Assembly: GCF_027922365.1 (NCBI RefSeq)
Contig: NZ_BSFN01000033.1
Span: forward strand, 1 to 33,578
Direction of reading: 5' to 3'
From: Pseudomonas turukhanskensis
Lineage (GTDB): Bacteria; Pseudomonadota; Gammaproteobacteria; Pseudomonadales; Pseudomonadaceae
Length of the DNA stretch: 33,578 nucleotides
Position numbers and translations under genes: made by a program. The notes under the pieces were generated by a model. The model was not told the origin of the DNA. It saw nothing but the letters and a program-made list of their open reading frames with translations, and made no database searches. Positions 16,969 to 25,028 of the stretch are shown one piece after another (the stretch's first letter is position 1; every line of letters begins with the position of its first letter).

Positions 16969-17717
16969 GCCAGCAGCCTCCTGGCCAGAATCACCGGCGC
17001 GCGCCAGAGCATGCCGAAGAACAACGTGGCGTGCATTTTCGAGATCAGCACGTTGTCCAGCAGCAGGCGGAAATGCGAGAGGCCGTCCTGGGGGTAATGC
17101 ACCTTGATCGGCAGCCAGCTCATGGGCTGGTTGCGCCAGCTCAGGCGCACCAGAATCTCGACGTCGAAATCCATGCGCGTGCCCAGGTTCACCGCGTTGA
17201 TCAGCGCCAGGGTCGGCGCCAACGGATACACCCGGAAGCCGCACATGGAGTCGCGGATCTGCAACGACAGGCTATTGATCCACACCCAGAAATGGGTGAT
17301 GTAGCGCGCATACAAACGGCCCTTGGGCACGCTGTGGTCGTATTCCGGGTAGCCGCAAATCAGGGTGCCCGGCTGGGCGGCGGACTGCTGCAAAAACAGA
17401 CGCACATGCGCCAGGTCGTGCTGGCCATCGGCATCTACTTGCAGGGCGTGGGTAAACCCCAGGCGCGCGGCTTCACGTAGGCCGGCCATCACCGCGCCGC
17501 CCTTGCCCTGGTTGACCGGCAGATGCACCACGTAAGTGTCCGCCTGCTCGCCCAACTGGTCGATCACCACCGTGCATTCGGGGCTGGACGCATCGTTGAC
17601 CAGCACGCACGGCAGGCCGAGCACCCGCAGGGCGTCGACCACGGCAGGCAAGGCGTGCTCGTGGTTGTAGACCGGGATGACCGCGCAGACCGCGTGCAAA
17701 GACTCAGGCGCTGACAC
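16965..17717 (-). CDS. GT2-family glycosyltransferase
   Basis: This 250-residue family 2 glycosyltransferase resembles DPM1. It has AVIPVYNHEHALPAVVDAL at the N-terminus, VNDASSP (the first Asp motif), NQGKGGAVMAG, and the metal-binding DADGQHD. No long C-terminal membrane domain is present. The GTG at 17717 is chosen because GGAGG sits about eight bases before it; it overlaps the ligase gene by 14 bases. It may add a sugar to the polyene lipid head or to its anchor; the donor is unknown. Confidence 0.88.
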   Translation of the reverse strand: MSAPESLHAVCAVIPVYNHEHALPAVVDALRVLGLPCVLVNDASSPECTVVIDQLGEQADTYVVHLPVNQGKGGAVMAGLREAARLGFTHALQVDADGQHDLAHVRLFLQQSAAQPGTLICGYPEYDHSVPKGRLYARYITHFWVWINSLSLQIRDSMCGFRVYPLAPTLALINAVNLGTRMDFDVEILVRLSWRNQPMSWLPIKVHYPQDGLSHFRLLLDNVLISKMHATLFFGMLWRAPVILARRLLA

Positions 17718-19389
17718 GGGCCGCCTCCAGCAGAATGCGCCCGGAGGAGCAGGCCGCCTCGCCATTGCGGTAGCTGAAATACAACTTGCCGCGTTCGGCA
17801 TCGAAGCGCAGGTGCAACTGCAAACGGTCGCCGGGGCGCGCCAGTTGCTGAAACTTCAGCACTTCCATGCCGCAGAAGCGTGGTGGCAAGTGCATCAGGC
17901 CACGGGCCAGGGTTTGCGCCCAATCCACTTGCACCACGCCGGGCAGAATCGGGGTTTTCGGGAAGTGACCGCTGAAGTGCGCCAGGTCCAGCGGCACGTC
18001 TACCTCCAGGTGCCACTCGCCGTTTTCTTCGCGCTGGCTGACCACCTCGGGCAGCAGCGTGCGCGCGGCGTACAGCGCCTGTTCCAATACGGCCTGGGGC
18101 AACTTGCCCTGGGCGTTAAGCGGCAGATGCCGCACCAACCGCCAGCGCCGTGGCAAGGCCAGGGCGATGCAATGGGGGCTCAGGTGCTGGCGCAGGCTGT
18201 CGGTGACGGCGCGGCGGCCCTGGTTGCGCAAGGCATGCAGACCGGCGTCGTTCAGCGCGACCAGCGCCCCGAGGTAGGCGCGTTTGTCTTGCACCACGCC
18301 AAAGCGCGCATCGGCCACCCACGGGTGATCGGCCAGCGCCTGCTCCAGCATGGGCAGGGAGATACGTTTTTCTTCCAGCTTGACGATCCGGTCCTGGCGC
18401 CCCAGCAGCTCGAAACGGCCATCGGCGTGCAAGCTGGCGCCGTCGGCCGTCTGCTCGGTATGGCCGGGTGCGAGGTAGGGGGAACGGATATACAGCGCGC
18501 CGTCGTCATTCAGGCCTACCTGCACATCGGCAAACGGCTGCCACAGCGAGCCGCCCTGACGCCAGGCGATACCGCCGGTTTCCGAACTGCCGAAAATTTC
18601 GGTCGGCACCTGGCCGAGCAATTCGGCCAACTGCGCGCCGGTATCGCTCGGCAGCGGGCCGCCCGAGGAGAACACCCGGCGTACGCGGGCGAGGGCCTGC
18701 CAGTCGAGGTTGTCGCCCATGCGCTTGAGCAGCGCCGGGCTGGCGATCCAGGCGAAGTTGGCCTGGGCCAGGCTCCAGCGCTGCAGGTCTTCGGGGAACG
18801 GCTGGGCACGGCGCACGAATACGCGGCCGGCGCACAGTGGCCACAGCACGCGAAACAGCAGGCCGTAGATATGCTGCGCGGCCACGCTGCCGACGATCAC
18901 CGCATCGCCCAGCGCCTCACCCCACAGCGCTTGCAGGCCGAGCACTTCGGCGTGCATCTGGCGCAGGGTTTTATCGATCAGCTTGGGCTCGCCGCTGGAG
19001 CCGGAGGTGCAGAGCGTCAGGCCGACAAAATCCAGGTCCAGCGCGGCGGCCGGCAGCGGTTCGGCATACAGCTCGGCGAGCGTGGTGTCGCCGGCGTGCT
19101 CACTTATCCACAGGTCGACATGGGGCGCCAGGCGCTCGCGGCTCTGCGCTTGCAGGTCGGCCGGCAACAGCACGCGCACGCCGGCACGCCAGGCGCCAAG
19201 CAGGGCGATGGCCAGCTCGGCGCTGTCTTCCAAGTGTACGGCCAGGTTACGCACGCCGCGCGCGTGCAGGCCGGCGGCCAGGCTCAGGGCCTGTACACAG
19301 AGGTCGGCATGCGACAGCGCCGGTTCCAGCGTGACCGGGCGTTCCAGCGCCGGGCTGAGCAGGTGCTGCAAGTCAATCCACTTACTCAT
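17704..19389 (-). CDS. acyl-AMP ligase fused to an ApeI-like hotdog dehydratase domain
   Basis: This 561-residue protein has two domains. Residues 1-440 form an ANL adenylating enzyme: LTLCTSGSSGEPKLIDK (125-141, P-loop), IFGSSETGG (265-273), LLGRQDRIVKLEEKRI (328-343), and LPLNAQGKL (422-430) with the catalytic Lys429. Residues about 455-561 form a hotdog domain with HFSGHFPKTPILPGV (His471, His475), the FabZ/FabA-style dehydratase block seen in ApeI. In the Xenorhabdus cluster ApeH (ligase) and ApeI (dehydratase subunit) are, from memory, separate genes. Here one frame would both load the aryl acid on an ACP and provide the ApeP partner. The ATG overlaps the preceding membrane gene by four bases. 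Confidence 0.88.
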   Translation of the reverse strand: MSKWIDLQHLLSPALERPVTLEPALSHADLCVQALSLAAGLHARGVRNLAVHLEDSAELAIALLGAWRAGVRVLLPADLQAQSRERLAPHVDLWISEHAGDTTLAELYAEPLPAAALDLDFVGLTLCTSGSSGEPKLIDKTLRQMHAEVLGLQALWGEALGDAVIVGSVAAQHIYGLLFRVLWPLCAGRVFVRRAQPFPEDLQRWSLAQANFAWIASPALLKRMGDNLDWQALARVRRVFSSGGPLPSDTGAQLAELLGQVPTEIFGSSETGGIAWRQGGSLWQPFADVQVGLNDDGALYIRSPYLAPGHTEQTADGASLHADGRFELLGRQDRIVKLEEKRISLPMLEQALADHPWVADARFGVVQDKRAYLGALVALNDAGLHALRNQGRRAVTDSLRQHLSPHCIALALPRRWRLVRHLPLNAQGKLPQAVLEQALYAARTLLPEVVSQREENGEWHLEVDVPLDLAHFSGHFPKTPILPGVVQVDWAQTLARGLMHLPPRFCGMEVLKFQQLARPGDRLQLHLRFDAERGKLYFSYRNGEAACSSGRILLEAARVSA

Positions 19390-19931
19390 ACATGGCCTCG
19401 CACACGTTGGCGCACCAGCCATTCACCGGCGAACAACATGCCCATCAAAACGTAGGAAATCAGCCCGGTGTACAGCGTCCACCAGCTTAATGGCGCCCAC
19501 AGGGTCAGTGCGCTTACCAGCGCGGCATTGAAGATGAAGAAACCGACCCACACCTTGGTCACCTGCCGGGTATAGGCAATGGCCACCTCGGGCAGCTCCG
19601 GCTCATGCAGCCGCGCCAGACGCTCCACCATCGGCGGGCCGTATTTCAGGCTCAAGCCGAACAGCGTCAGGCCAAACAGGCTGATCAGCGCCGGGTACCA
19701 GCGCAGCAGGGTGGGGCTGTCTGCCAGGCCCAGCAGCACGCAGAAACCCAGCGCGGCGATGGCCATGCCACGGCTGCCCGGCTTTTGCCCTTGGCTGAGA
19801 AACCGCGCCAGCCACAAGCCGCCCAGCAGCAAGGCAAAAAAGCGCGGCGCCAGGTGTTGCTGGCCGTAATACACCGCAAAGGGGTACGCCAGCCCGGCCA
19901 GCAACAGCACCAGACCAATCAGGCGGTTCAT
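19386..19931 (-). CDS. COG4648-type integral membrane protein of the APE cluster
   Basis: A 181-residue protein with about five predicted membrane helices (starting NRLIGLVLLLAGLAYPFAVY; others near residues 53-75, 80-95, 125-140 and 150-170). It matches the small membrane protein found between the ACPs and the ligase in aryl polyene operons. Function is not established; membrane anchoring of the synthase is one idea. It starts 10 bases after the ACP gene, with its stop overlapping the ligase start. Confidence 0.78.
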   Translation of the reverse strand: MNRLIGLVLLLAGLAYPFAVYYGQQHLAPRFFALLLGGLWLARFLSQGQKPGSRGMAIAALGFCVLLGLADSPTLLRWYPALISLFGLTLFGLSLKYGPPMVERLARLHEPELPEVAIAYTRQVTKVWVGFFIFNAALVSALTLWAPLSWWTLYTGLISYVLMGMLFAGEWLVRQRVRGHV

Positions 19932-19941
19932 GCCCGGTTCA

Positions 19942-20199
19942 TCAGGCGGCGGGCGCGTTGACCAGGCGGAAGACCGCCTCGACCACGTCGCCAACGGTAC
20001 GCACGGCCTTGAAGTCTTCGGCGGCGAGTTTCTTGCCGGTTTTGCGTTTGATGTGGTCGATCAGATCGACCGCGTCGATGCTGTCGATTTCCAGGTCCTG
20101 GTACAGGTTGGCTTCCAGGGTTACGCGCTCGGGTTCAAGTTCGAACAGTTCCACCAGCGATTCGCGCAGGGTGCTGAAAATTTCGTCACGGTTTTGCAT
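19942..20199 (-). CDS. apeF: acyl carrier protein ApeF-type
   Basis: An 85-residue ACP with the phosphopantetheine site DLEIDSIDAVDL; Ser40 is the attachment residue. It follows a second ACP by 11 bases. In the Xenorhabdus system the two ACPs differ in which step they serve. No phosphopantetheinyl transferase gene is present in the window, so a chromosomal one must act. The E/F assignment rests on gene order. Confidence 0.9.
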   Translation of the reverse strand: MQNRDEIFSTLRESLVELFELEPERVTLEANLYQDLEIDSIDAVDLIDHIKRKTGKKLAAEDFKAVRTVGDVVEAVFRLVNAPAA

Positions 20200-20210
20200 G
20201 CGGGTCTCTC

Positions 20211-20471
20211 TTACGCGGCTTGCTGTGCGGACACGAACACAGCGAGGCTGGCCACGTTGGCAAAATGCTTGCGGGTGTCTTTGGCGTCGGCGTCAATCTT
20301 GAAGCCAAAACGCTTCTGGATGGCCAGGCCCAGTTCCAGGGCGTCTACCGAATCCAGCCCGAGGCCTTCGCCGAACAGCGCCATGTCGGCGTCGATATCG
20401 TCGGGGCCGATGTCTTCAAGGCCCAGGGCCTCGATGATCAGGTTTTTAATTTCAAGCTGCAGATCGCTCAT
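20211..20471 (-). CDS. apeE: acyl carrier protein ApeE-type
   Basis: An 86-residue ACP, MSDLQLEIKNLIIEALGLED at the start, with GLGLDSVDALEL carrying Ser41. The ATG at 20471 lies 20 bases inside the end of the acyltransferase gene; the longer upstream frame is that gene read out of phase. It is clearly different in sequence from the next ACP, which suggests division of labour (starter loading versus elongation), but that is not visible in the sequence itself. Confidence 0.9.
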   Translation of the reverse strand: MSDLQLEIKNLIIEALGLEDIGPDDIDADMALFGEGLGLDSVDALELGLAIQKRFGFKIDADAKDTRKHFANVASLAVFVSAQQAA

Positions 20472-21261
20472 CTTTGGCGAGCTCCTTAATAAAGTGTTGG
20501 TGCAGGTGTTCGTTGAGCTTGCGCGAGGCGATGGGCGCCGAACTGTGCGCGCTGAACTGCTGCGGGTCGATATCCTCGCCGACGCGCATTTCAAAGTGAA
20601 AGCGCCGCGACGGAATGCGGTACCAGGGCTCGGCCTTGGTCAGGGTGGTGGGCGTGACGCTGATCACCACCGGGGTGACGATGCGCGCGCCGCGCAGGGC
20701 AATGGCCGCGGCGCCGCGGTGAAACTCGGGCGGCTGGCCCGGCGTGGTGCGGGTGCCTTCGGGAAACACGATAAGGGTCTGGCCTTCGCGCAGGGCCTCG
20801 GAGGTTTCGTCGAGCATGTCCATGCTGCCGCTGTTGCTGATGTACTCGGCGGCGCGAATGGGGCCACGCATGCACGGGTTGTCCCAGAGGCTTTGCTTGA
20901 CCACGCAGTTGGCGTCCCGGATGAACGCAATCAGCACCACCACATCGATCAGGGATGGGTGGTTGGCAATCACGATCTGGCCCGGGCGACCCAGGCGCTC
21001 GATGCCCTGGACTTCAAAGGTCAACACACCGGTGCGGTGCATGAATTCGACAAAGGCGCGGAACGTCCAGCTCACTGTGGCCCGCGCACGGGTACGGCGC
21101 GCTACGGCATCGCCCGGTAGCAACGACAACAGCGGGAACACCACGATGCGCAAAAACACACCGCCTACGCCGAACAGGGTGAAGCTCAGGGCGGTGGCGA
21201 TCAGACGCCACCAATAGGGCGCGCTGTAACGGCTCAGGCGCTGTTCTGTTGCCAGCTCCAT
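20452..21261 (-). CDS. PlsC-type 1-acylglycerol-3-phosphate acyltransferase-like enzyme
   Basis: This 269-residue LPLAT protein has the HX4D active site at NHPSLIDVVV (His101, Asp106) and FPEGTR as the glycerophosphate-binding block. N-terminal hydrophobic segments (residues 20-48) point to membrane association. It is the second acyltransferase class in the operon, besides the LpxL type, and likely helps attach acyl or polyenoyl chains to a lipid. The ATG at 21261 is preferred to a TTG five codons earlier because GGAGGAG lies eight bases before it. It overlaps the preceding gene by 28 bases. Confidence 0.87.
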   Translation of the reverse strand: MELATEQRLSRYSAPYWWRLIATALSFTLFGVGGVFLRIVVFPLLSLLPGDAVARRTRARATVSWTFRAFVEFMHRTGVLTFEVQGIERLGRPGQIVIANHPSLIDVVVLIAFIRDANCVVKQSLWDNPCMRGPIRAAEYISNSGSMDMLDETSEALREGQTLIVFPEGTRTTPGQPPEFHRGAAAIALRGARIVTPVVISVTPTTLTKAEPWYRIPSRRFHFEMRVGEDIDPQQFSAHSSAPIASRKLNEHLHQHFIKELAKDERSAA

Positions 21262-21977
21262 TGTCGACTCCTCCAACGATGCTCCAGGGTGGTTACACCG
21301 CCACTGAGGGCGCGAACCAGGTTAAGTGCGTGCGGCCACTCTGCGGTGGCTGTATCGGCAGATGATGCGTTTTCTGGTGGTGGGCAAGCCTGCAACTTCA
21401 GCTGCCAGTCCTGGCCGGGCTTGAGCAACAGCGCGACGGCGTACGGGAATGGCACATCGGTAATCCAGGGCGCGTAGGCAGCGGGCGGGGTGTCCTCGGC
21501 AATCACCAGCAACACCGCCGGCGCGCCTTCGGCCAGCAGCAGCTGGGCTTCGAGCACGGCGTGTTCCAAGCCATCGCCTTCGCCAGCCAGGGCCGTCATT
21601 TCGCTGGTGTCGCCGCGCATGATCGACCACTGGCCGATGATGGCGTTATGCACCGAGAGGCTGAATTGGGTCGGCGACAGCGGCGCCTGGGCGCAGACGT
21701 CGCTCAGCAGGGTAAACGCGCGCGGGGTTTCACCATGGCGCGACACAAACACCAGCGGCAACGGCGTGCCATGGGCGTCGGCCAGAGGCCAGGCGACACT
21801 GAAGGCCATTCGCGCCAGCGGGCTCAGGCGACGGCGCTGCATGGCCGGGAGAAAATTCACATCGGGCAACGATTCACTGGCGGCAGGCAGCGAAGATTGC
21901 AGGCTCCAGGCCTGCCAGTCGCTTTCCTGCTCAAGCCCGGGGGCCCAGGCGCGCCATTGATCGATTGAGAAATGCAT
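21234..21977 (-). CDS. apeC: half-length ketosynthase-like chain-length factor (ApeC-type, PF13723)
   Basis: At 247 residues this is about 60 percent of a normal KS and covers only the N-terminal half. LSVHNAIIGQWSIMRGDTSE matches the beta-ketoacyl synthase 2 (PF13723) pattern. No cysteine sits in the active-site position, and the C-terminal histidine motifs are absent, so it should be catalytically inert. In the APE system a KS:CLF-like complex (ApeO:ApeC) is known; this is the best candidate for the CLF partner. It is the first gene of the operon. The ATG lacks a strong ribosome site and is the first ATG of the conserved frame. Confidence 0.82.
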   Translation of the reverse strand: MHFSIDQWRAWAPGLEQESDWQAWSLQSSLPAASESLPDVNFLPAMQRRRLSPLARMAFSVAWPLADAHGTPLPLVFVSRHGETPRAFTLLSDVCAQAPLSPTQFSLSVHNAIIGQWSIMRGDTSEMTALAGEGDGLEHAVLEAQLLLAEGAPAVLLVIAEDTPPAAYAPWITDVPFPYAVALLLKPGQDWQLKLQACPPPENASSADTATAEWPHALNLVRALSGGVTTLEHRWRSRQWSWQQNSA

Positions 21978-22324
21978 CGGCAGCTTTTGCGTCCATGTAA
22001 AAAAGGCGATCTCCCCTGGCTCCGTGGCCCAGGTCTGTGCAACAGCAACAGCCGTCTTCGCCGTCGTGGAGAGTCACAACCGCAATAGCGCCATAGCAAA
22101 GTGCCGGCATTATCCCGACGAGGCAGGGCACAGGCAAACATTCAGCAAAGATTTGGCTGGCGTGTTTGTAAGGCGATACCTACAAGCGCGATTGCGGGCG
22201 CTATTTTGCCCATGTTTGGGCGAAATATCCGCGCCGCTGGTCACTGTTCAGCAGTGCACCTCGCTCTGGCCTTGCGCTTTGCATAGAATCCCAGGCTATT
22301 CGAGGCTCAGGACGAGGTGGGAAT
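21978..22324. promoter_or_regulatory. divergent intergenic region between APE operon and ParA gene
   Basis: About 350 bases hold the start of both transcription units. No gene was found. A TAGAAT hexamer at 22284-22289 could be a -10 for the ParA gene, but no convincing -35 lies at the right distance. I see no clear regulator box for the APE operon. The nearest regulator-type gene is the LysR at the opposite end, which looks paired with its own transporter instead. Confidence 0.5.
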
Positions 22325-23098
22325 ATGCGACGCGTAGTGTTCAACCAGAAAGGCGGCGTGGGTAAATCCAGCATTGCCTGCAACCTGGCCGCGGTGAGTG
22401 CCAGTCAGGGCTACCGCACCCTGCTGATCGACCTGGACGCCCAGGCCAACTCCACGCAGTACCTGACCGGCCTGACCGGTGAAGACATCCCCATGGGGAT
22501 TGCCGATTTCTTCAAACAGACGCTCTCCACCGGCCCCTTCTCCAAGAAAGGCCAGGTGGACATCTACGAAACCCCGTTCGATAACCTCCACGTGGTGACC
22601 GCCACCCGCGAGTTGGCCGACCTGCAGCCCAAGCTTGAGGCCAAGCACAAGATCAACAAGCTGCGTAAGTTGCTCGAAGATCTGTCCGAGGATTACGACC
22701 GTATTTACCTGGATACCCCTCCGGCACTGAATTTCTACACCGTTTCAGCGCTGATCGCCGCCGATCGCGTGCTGATCCCCTTCGATTGCGACAGCTTCTC
22801 CCGCCAGGCGTTGTACGGCCTGCTTAGCGAGATCGAAGAACTGAAGGAAGACCACAACGAAGGGCTGGAAGTGGAAGGCATCGTCGTTAACCAGTTCCAG
22901 GCCCGCGCCAGCCTGCCGCAGCAGTTGCTGGACGAGTTGATTGCCGAAGGGTTGCCGGTGCTGCCGGTGTACCTCACCAGCTCGGTGAAGATGCGCGAAT
23001 CGCACCAGGCCTCGATACCGCTGATTTTCCTGGAGCCCAAGCACAAGCTGACGTTGCAGTTCGTGGAGCTGCACGATCTGCTGGAAAAAGGCGCTTGA
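22325..23098 (+). CDS. ParA/MinD-family ATPase, orphan
   Basis: A 257-residue ParA-like ATPase. The deviant Walker A is KGGVGKSS at residues 9-16 (Lys9 and Lys14), the Walker A' is LLIDLDAQANST, and the Walker B equivalent is IYLDTPP. There is no N-terminal helix-turn-helix and no parB-like gene nearby, so it is not an obvious chromosome or plasmid partition pair. Similar lone ParA proteins exist in Pseudomonas and position other cargos. GAGGTGGG precedes the ATG. It ends before a strong bidirectional terminator. Its relation to the divergent APE operon is unknown. Confidence 0.88.
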   Translation: MRRVVFNQKGGVGKSSIACNLAAVSASQGYRTLLIDLDAQANSTQYLTGLTGEDIPMGIADFFKQTLSTGPFSKKGQVDIYETPFDNLHVVTATRELADLQPKLEAKHKINKLRKLLEDLSEDYDRIYLDTPPALNFYTVSALIAADRVLIPFDCDSFSRQALYGLLSEIEELKEDHNEGLEVEGIVVNQFQARASLPQQLLDELIAEGLPVLPVYLTSSVKMRESHQASIPLIFLEPKHKLTLQFVELHDLLEKGA

Positions 23099-23121
23099 GG
23101 CAGATCGCTGTCTTTGACTAC

Positions 23122-23153
23122 AAAAAAAGCCCCTCAGGTGAGGGGCTTTTTTT
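23122..23153. terminator. bidirectional intrinsic terminator
   Basis: AAAAAAAGCCCCTCA / GGTGAGGGGCTTTTTTT: a strong GC stem with an A-run on one side and a T-run on the other. It serves the ParA gene on the plus strand and the sulfate operon on the minus strand; the last base overlaps the cysA stop codon. Confidence 0.92.
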
Positions 23154-24142
23154 CAGACCTGCTTATGTGCCTGCCAAACCTTGGGCTTGAAGAACAAGGT
23201 TTCACCGCGCACCAACCCGGTGAGGCTGTCGTGGTCTTTCACCACTTCCGCTTCGATTAATTCATCCTGTGCCGGCACTTTCAGGGTTACGCGGGTAATC
23301 GCGCCCAGCGGGCGGATATCGCGCACTTCGGCGGCCTGGTGGCCTTCGGTTTCGTGGCGCGACAGCGAGATTTCGTGCGGGCGGAACAGCACGTGCTCTT
23401 CGCCACCCACGTGCAGGCGGTTGGAGTCGCCGAGGAAGTGGTACACGAAGTCGCTGGCCGGGTTTTCGTACACCTCGCCCGGTGAGCCGATCTGCTCGAT
23501 CACGCCTTTGTTCATCACCACGATACGGTCGGCCACTTCCATGGCTTCTTCCTGGTCGTGGGTGACGAACACGGACGTCAGGTTGATGTCTTCGTGCAGA
23601 CGCGCCAGCCAGCGGCGCAGTTCTTTACGCACCTTGGCATCCAGCGCGCCAAAGGGTTCGTCGAGCAGCAGCACTTTGGGTTCCACCGCCAGGGCGCGAG
23701 CCAGGGCGATACGCTGGCGCTGGCCGCCGGAGAGTTGTTCCGGGTAGCGGTCGGCCAGCCAGTCGAGCTGCACCATGTTCAGCAGTTCGTGCACTTTTTC
23801 GGCAATGCGGGTTTCGGTGGGGCGCTCGCCTTTGGGTTTCATGCGCAGGCCGAAGGCGACGTTGTCGAACACGGTCATATGGCGGAACAGGGCGTAGTGC
23901 TGGAACACGAAACCGACGTTGCGATCACGCACGTCGTGGCCGGAGACGTCTTCGCCGTGGAACACAATGCTGCCGGCGTCCGGGGTTTCCAGGCCGGCAA
24001 TAATGCGCAGCAGGGTGGTTTTGCCGCAGCCGGACGGGCCGAGCAGGGCTACCAGCTCGCCGCTCTGGATATCCAGGTTGATCTGGTCGAGCGCCTTGAA
24101 GGCGTTGAAGTTCTTGCTGACGTTACGGACTTCGATACTCAT
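23153..24142 (-). CDS. cysA: sulfate/thiosulfate ABC transporter ATP-binding protein CysA
   Basis: This 329-residue ABC ATPase has Walker A GPSGCGKT (35-42), the Q-loop QHYALFRHMTVFDNV, signature LSGGQRQR, Walker B VLLLDEPFGALD and switch THDQEEAMEVAD. The C-terminal part is a short TOBE-type domain with FRPHEISLS. It energises sulfate and thiosulfate uptake through CysT/CysW. It starts three bases after cysW. Nothing is unusual in the sequence; length and motifs fit CysA. Confidence 0.96.
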   Translation of the reverse strand: MSIEVRNVSKNFNAFKALDQINLDIQSGELVALLGPSGCGKTTLLRIIAGLETPDAGSIVFHGEDVSGHDVRDRNVGFVFQHYALFRHMTVFDNVAFGLRMKPKGERPTETRIAEKVHELLNMVQLDWLADRYPEQLSGGQRQRIALARALAVEPKVLLLDEPFGALDAKVRKELRRWLARLHEDINLTSVFVTHDQEEAMEVADRIVVMNKGVIEQIGSPGEVYENPASDFVYHFLGDSNRLHVGGEEHVLFRPHEISLSRHETEGHQAAEVRDIRPLGAITRVTLKVPAQDELIEAEVVKDHDSLTGLVRGETLFFKPKVWQAHKQV

Positions 24143-24145
24143 GGT

Positions 24146-25018
24146 TTATTCCTCGTCCGCTTTGGCTTTAAGGCGGTTGATACGGGACTCGCTCCACTGC
24201 TTGAGCAGAAGGATGAACAGCGCCAGGATCAGCAGCAGGCTGGCCACAGCAAAGGCAGCGACGTGGTTGTATTCGTTGTAGAGAATTTCTACGTGCAGCG
24301 GCAGGGTGTTGGTCACGCCGCGGATATGCCCGGACACCACCGACACCGCGCCAAACTCGCCCATGGCCCGCGCGGTACACAGCACCACGCCATAGATCAG
24401 GCCCCATTTGATGTTCGGTACGGTCACGTGCCAGAACATCTGCCAGCCGTTGGCGCCGAGCAGGCGTGCGGCTTCTTCTTCCTGGGTGCCTTGCTCCTGC
24501 ATCAGCGGAATCAGCTCACGGGCCACGAAGGGCACGGTGACGAAGATAGTCGCCAGCACGATGCCCGGCAGGGCGAAGACGATCTGGATGTCATGGTCTT
24601 GCAGCCACGGGCCGAGCAGGCCCTGGGCGCCGAACATCAGCACGTAGACCAAGCCGGCAATAACCGGTGATACCGAAAACGGCAGGTCGATCAGCGTCAC
24701 CAGAATGCTTTTGCCTTTGAACGAGTACTTGCTCACGCACCAGGCGGCGCTGACGCCGAACACCAGGTTGAGCGGCACCGAAATCAGTACGGCAAAAATG
24801 GTCAGCTTCAGGGCCGACAGGGCATCGGGTTCGAAGATCGCCGTGAAGAAGGCGCCCAGGCCATTCTTCAAGCCCTGGGACACCACGATAAACAGCGGCA
24901 ATACCAGAAACAGGATAAAAACCAGCCAGCACAGGCCGATCAGAATGCGCCGGGCGTTGACGTTGCCCCGGCGAGCGGCGTTGGCAGAAGCGGCCGCGCT
25001 AAGCGTTGGTGAAGACAT
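24146..25018 (-). CDS. cysW: sulfate ABC transporter permease CysW
   Basis: This 290-residue permease has six expected membrane helices. The EAA loop reads EEEAARLLGANGWQMFWHVT, the ATPase contact. GEFGAVSVVSGHI and LPLHVEILYNEY are typical CysW blocks. It pairs with CysT to form the pore. It lies 10 bases after cysT and three before cysA. The N-terminal 20 residues are alanine- and serine-rich and variable. Confidence 0.95.
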   Translation of the reverse strand: MSSPTLSAAASANAARRGNVNARRILIGLCWLVFILFLVLPLFIVVSQGLKNGLGAFFTAIFEPDALSALKLTIFAVLISVPLNLVFGVSAAWCVSKYSFKGKSILVTLIDLPFSVSPVIAGLVYVLMFGAQGLLGPWLQDHDIQIVFALPGIVLATIFVTVPFVARELIPLMQEQGTQEEEAARLLGANGWQMFWHVTVPNIKWGLIYGVVLCTARAMGEFGAVSVVSGHIRGVTNTLPLHVEILYNEYNHVAAFAVASLLLILALFILLLKQWSESRINRLKAKADEE

Positions 25019-25028
25019 GGCGCGCTCC

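Noticed and set aside
3953..21977. Hybrid dialkylresorcinol-aryl polyene cluster
   Set aside because: No DarA/DarB-type (FabH-like plus aromatase) genes are present; only APE-type genes are seen.
22267..22283. Sigma54-like promoter TGGC...TTTGC before the ParA gene
   Set aside because: The distance between the GG and GC elements is 11 bases rather than the required 10, so it should not be recognised.
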